Source of the DNA: Gammaproteobacteria bacterium
GTDB lineage: Bacteria > Pseudomonadota > Gammaproteobacteria > Ga0077536
Reading direction: 5' to 3'
DNA length: 64,000 nucleotides
Assembly (NCBI GenBank): GCA_009692365.1
Contig: SHZJ01000004.1
Span: 62,001-126,000 of the forward strand
The notes beneath the pieces were generated by a model. It made no database searches. It saw only the letters and a program-made list of their open reading frames with translations, and was not told the origin of the DNA. Below are positions 62,750-64,000 of this stretch, piece by piece. Each line of letters opens with the position of its first letter. Positions within the stretch are counted from its first letter, which is position 1. The translations under genes were made by a program, and so were the position numbers.

Positions 62750-63895
62750 ATGCGCCTTATGCTTGTTTGTTGCCTGATGTCCCTCGCCCTGACCTGCAGC
62801 GGGCCGGCCGCGGCGGCAGCGCCCGATAAGGAACTTTATGCGGCGGTAAAAGTGGCGAAAACCATGATGGATTCGCCGGATATTTACGACCGTATTTTGG
62901 CCGCGGGCGCGTTGGCTGACATCGGTGATAAGCAGGCCTTGACGCTGCTGGCGAAATGTCTGGAGGTGGACGACCCCGTCGTCCAGCGTTCGGCCATCGA
63001 TACGCTGCTGACCGGCGTGCACCCCAACAGCATCGACATGTTGTTTAAATCTGCCGAACGCAATCCCGTGGTGTTGGGTCTGATGGCCGAATCTCTAGCC
63101 TCGGTCCCCCGCGAGGGGATGGGCGAACTGCTGGCCAAGGCGTTGCGCGAGCAAAGCGATTTCGTCAAGAAGCACGCGCTGCAGGCGCTAGCGCGGGCCC
63201 CAGGCTCGGGGCAGGATGCCGCAGTCCGAGAACTCATCGACTCAACGCAGACTGCCAATTCGATCCGCGCTTACGGCAAATATGTGCTACTGGCGGATGG
63301 GCAAAAAGATTTGGCCGCCGATTTTTTACTGGCCGCCAAATCGGGCAACCCCGACATTCGCGAAGTGGCCGCGGTGGCCTTGGGCTTGGTAGATACCAAG
63401 GCGTCGCGCGCGGCGCTACTGGTGCTCACCAAAGAAGAGGACCAACGAGTGGCGTTGGCCGCCTTAGGCAGCAGTGCGGCGCTGGGTGATCCGGACGCAC
63501 CGGGCAAAATTATCCATACCATTGCCTACGGCAAGCCCCTACAGGCCTCGGTGATGGCCGGCGCCATGAAACGCCTGCCCGGCCCGCTGGCTCTGCAGAT
63601 CACCACGACCCTGCTTAAGTGCTGCCGGCTAACCGGCGATGGGGCCACTAGGCTGTTGGAATCCTGGGGCTTTATTCGCGCTGACGCGACGAGCGTTTAC
63701 GCCTGGGGTTTGGCCCATCCAGAGGCCGATGTGCGCATGCAGACGCTGTGGCTGATAGGTCAACGTCGCGATGAGCTTGCGCTAGGACGCGTGGCGGCGT
63801 TTCTCGCCGACGCGGACGCGGGCATCCGCGGCATGGCCGCCTGGGCCATTGTGCGCATTCGCTACGAGCACTACCTCGGTGGTGTAGAGACCTGA
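62750..63895 (+). CDS. exported HEAT-repeat protein
   Basis: A 381-residue protein. It has a signal peptide (MRLMLVCCLMSLALTCSGPAAAAA) and then consecutive helical pairs of HEAT/ARM type (AAGALADIGDKQALTLLAKCLEVDDP, AVALGLVDTKASRAALLVLTKEEDQ, WLIGQRRDELALGRVAAFLADADAGIRGMAAWAI). The start at ATG 62750, after CGGAG, gives the signal peptide; an open frame to 62693 runs into the terminator region. It probably is a scaffold for protein contacts in the envelope. It follows the DUF1329 terminator, so it may have its own promoter, though the genes likely work together. Confidence 0.8.
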   Translation: MRLMLVCCLMSLALTCSGPAAAAAPDKELYAAVKVAKTMMDSPDIYDRILAAGALADIGDKQALTLLAKCLEVDDPVVQRSAIDTLLTGVHPNSIDMLFKSAERNPVVLGLMAESLASVPREGMGELLAKALREQSDFVKKHALQALARAPGSGQDAAVRELIDSTQTANSIRAYGKYVLLADGQKDLAADFLLAAKSGNPDIREVAAVALGLVDTKASRAALLVLTKEEDQRVALAALGSSAALGDPDAPGKIIHTIAYGKPLQASVMAGAMKRLPGPLALQITTTLLKCCRLTGDGATRLLESWGFIRADATSVYAWGLAHPEADVRMQTLWLIGQRRDELALGRVAAFLADADAGIRGMAAWAIVRIRYEHYLGGVET

Positions 63896-63955
63896 ACGCT
63901 GACCCCAGACGTACTGCTAGGTTAGGCACAGTTGGCAAGCAAGAGGACGGCACTC

Positions 63956-64000
63956 ATGGCGATGAGCATTTTGAAAGTTTTGGCGGCGCCGCGCGCGGGC
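63956..64000 (+). CDS. start of a gene cut by the window edge
   Basis: ATG 63956 follows an AAGAGGA ribosome site by about 9 bp and starts an open frame reading MAMSILKVLAAPRAG to the window end. Sixty bp separate it from the HEAT-repeat gene. In related loci an RND/MMPL exporter is often encoded here, but 15 residues do not identify it. Confidence 0.5.
   Translation, partial: MAMSILKVLAAPRAG

Noticed and set aside
1-64000. tRNA, rRNA or CRISPR loci
   Set aside because: No T-loop/acceptor pattern, rRNA core sequence or regular direct repeats with spacers was noticed; scanning by eye is not exhaustive.

Overview
This 64 kb window is a chromosomal segment of a high-GC, Gram-negative proteobacterium. 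The evidence is a LolC/E-type lipoprotein permease, tail-specific protease Prc, RNase D, BioA, PyrC, an HAE1-type RND pump and DUF1302/DUF1329 outer-envelope proteins. I would place it in the Beta- or Gammaproteobacteria but cannot name a genus. Coding density is high. No tRNA, rRNA, CRISPR array, prophage or insertion sequence was recognised.

Layout. 1-6.7 kb: the 3' part of a long Lhr helicase, a glycerate kinase, and a HipB/HipA-like pair whose HipA has lost its kinase motifs. 6.8-18.4 kb: housekeeping and stress genes (AvtA, a nucleotidyltransferase, a LolC/E permease, glutathione peroxidase, MsrA, a Kef-type antiporter, VOC and cupin proteins, a GST, an MFS carrier and an EmrE-like SMR pump). 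A folded intergenic element lies behind avtA. 18.5-25.9 kb: a co-directional run carrying both subunits of an N,N-dimethylformamidase-like amidohydrolase, preceded by a MetX-like hydrolase, a methyltransferase and a small exported protein. It is followed by an unrecognised small protein, a crotonase and a double EthD-like protein; I read it as a catabolic operon of unknown substrate. 25.9-32.4 kb: a DUF445 membrane protein, a frameshifted acyltransferase, a Wzz-like protein fused to a degenerate tyrosine-recombinase domain, and an FeS-type photolyase.

32.5-42.8 kb: an SDR, an RND pump with its adaptor, an HDAC-like amidohydrolase, Prc, RNase D and an FKBP isomerase. 42.9-50 kb: a membrane protein with a GGDEF-like domain that lacks its signature and ends in a cupin, an Lrp regulator divergent from alanine dehydrogenase, BioA, PyrC and a thioesterase. 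50.2-55.9 kb: an unrecognised conserved protein and oxidative or fatty-acid genes (LhgO-like, thiolase, GST, HSD10-like SDR), then Tag glycosylase. 56.2-64 kb: a YCF48-like exported protein and a flavin reductase on the minus strand face a plus-strand set of DUF1302, DUF1329, a HEAT-repeat protein and the start of another gene at the window edge.

The observations most worth following are the Wzz/pseudo-recombinase fusion, the dimethylformamidase-like operon, the HipA pseudokinase and the structured intergenic element at 8446-8663. Family assignments come from reading motifs; no database search was possible.
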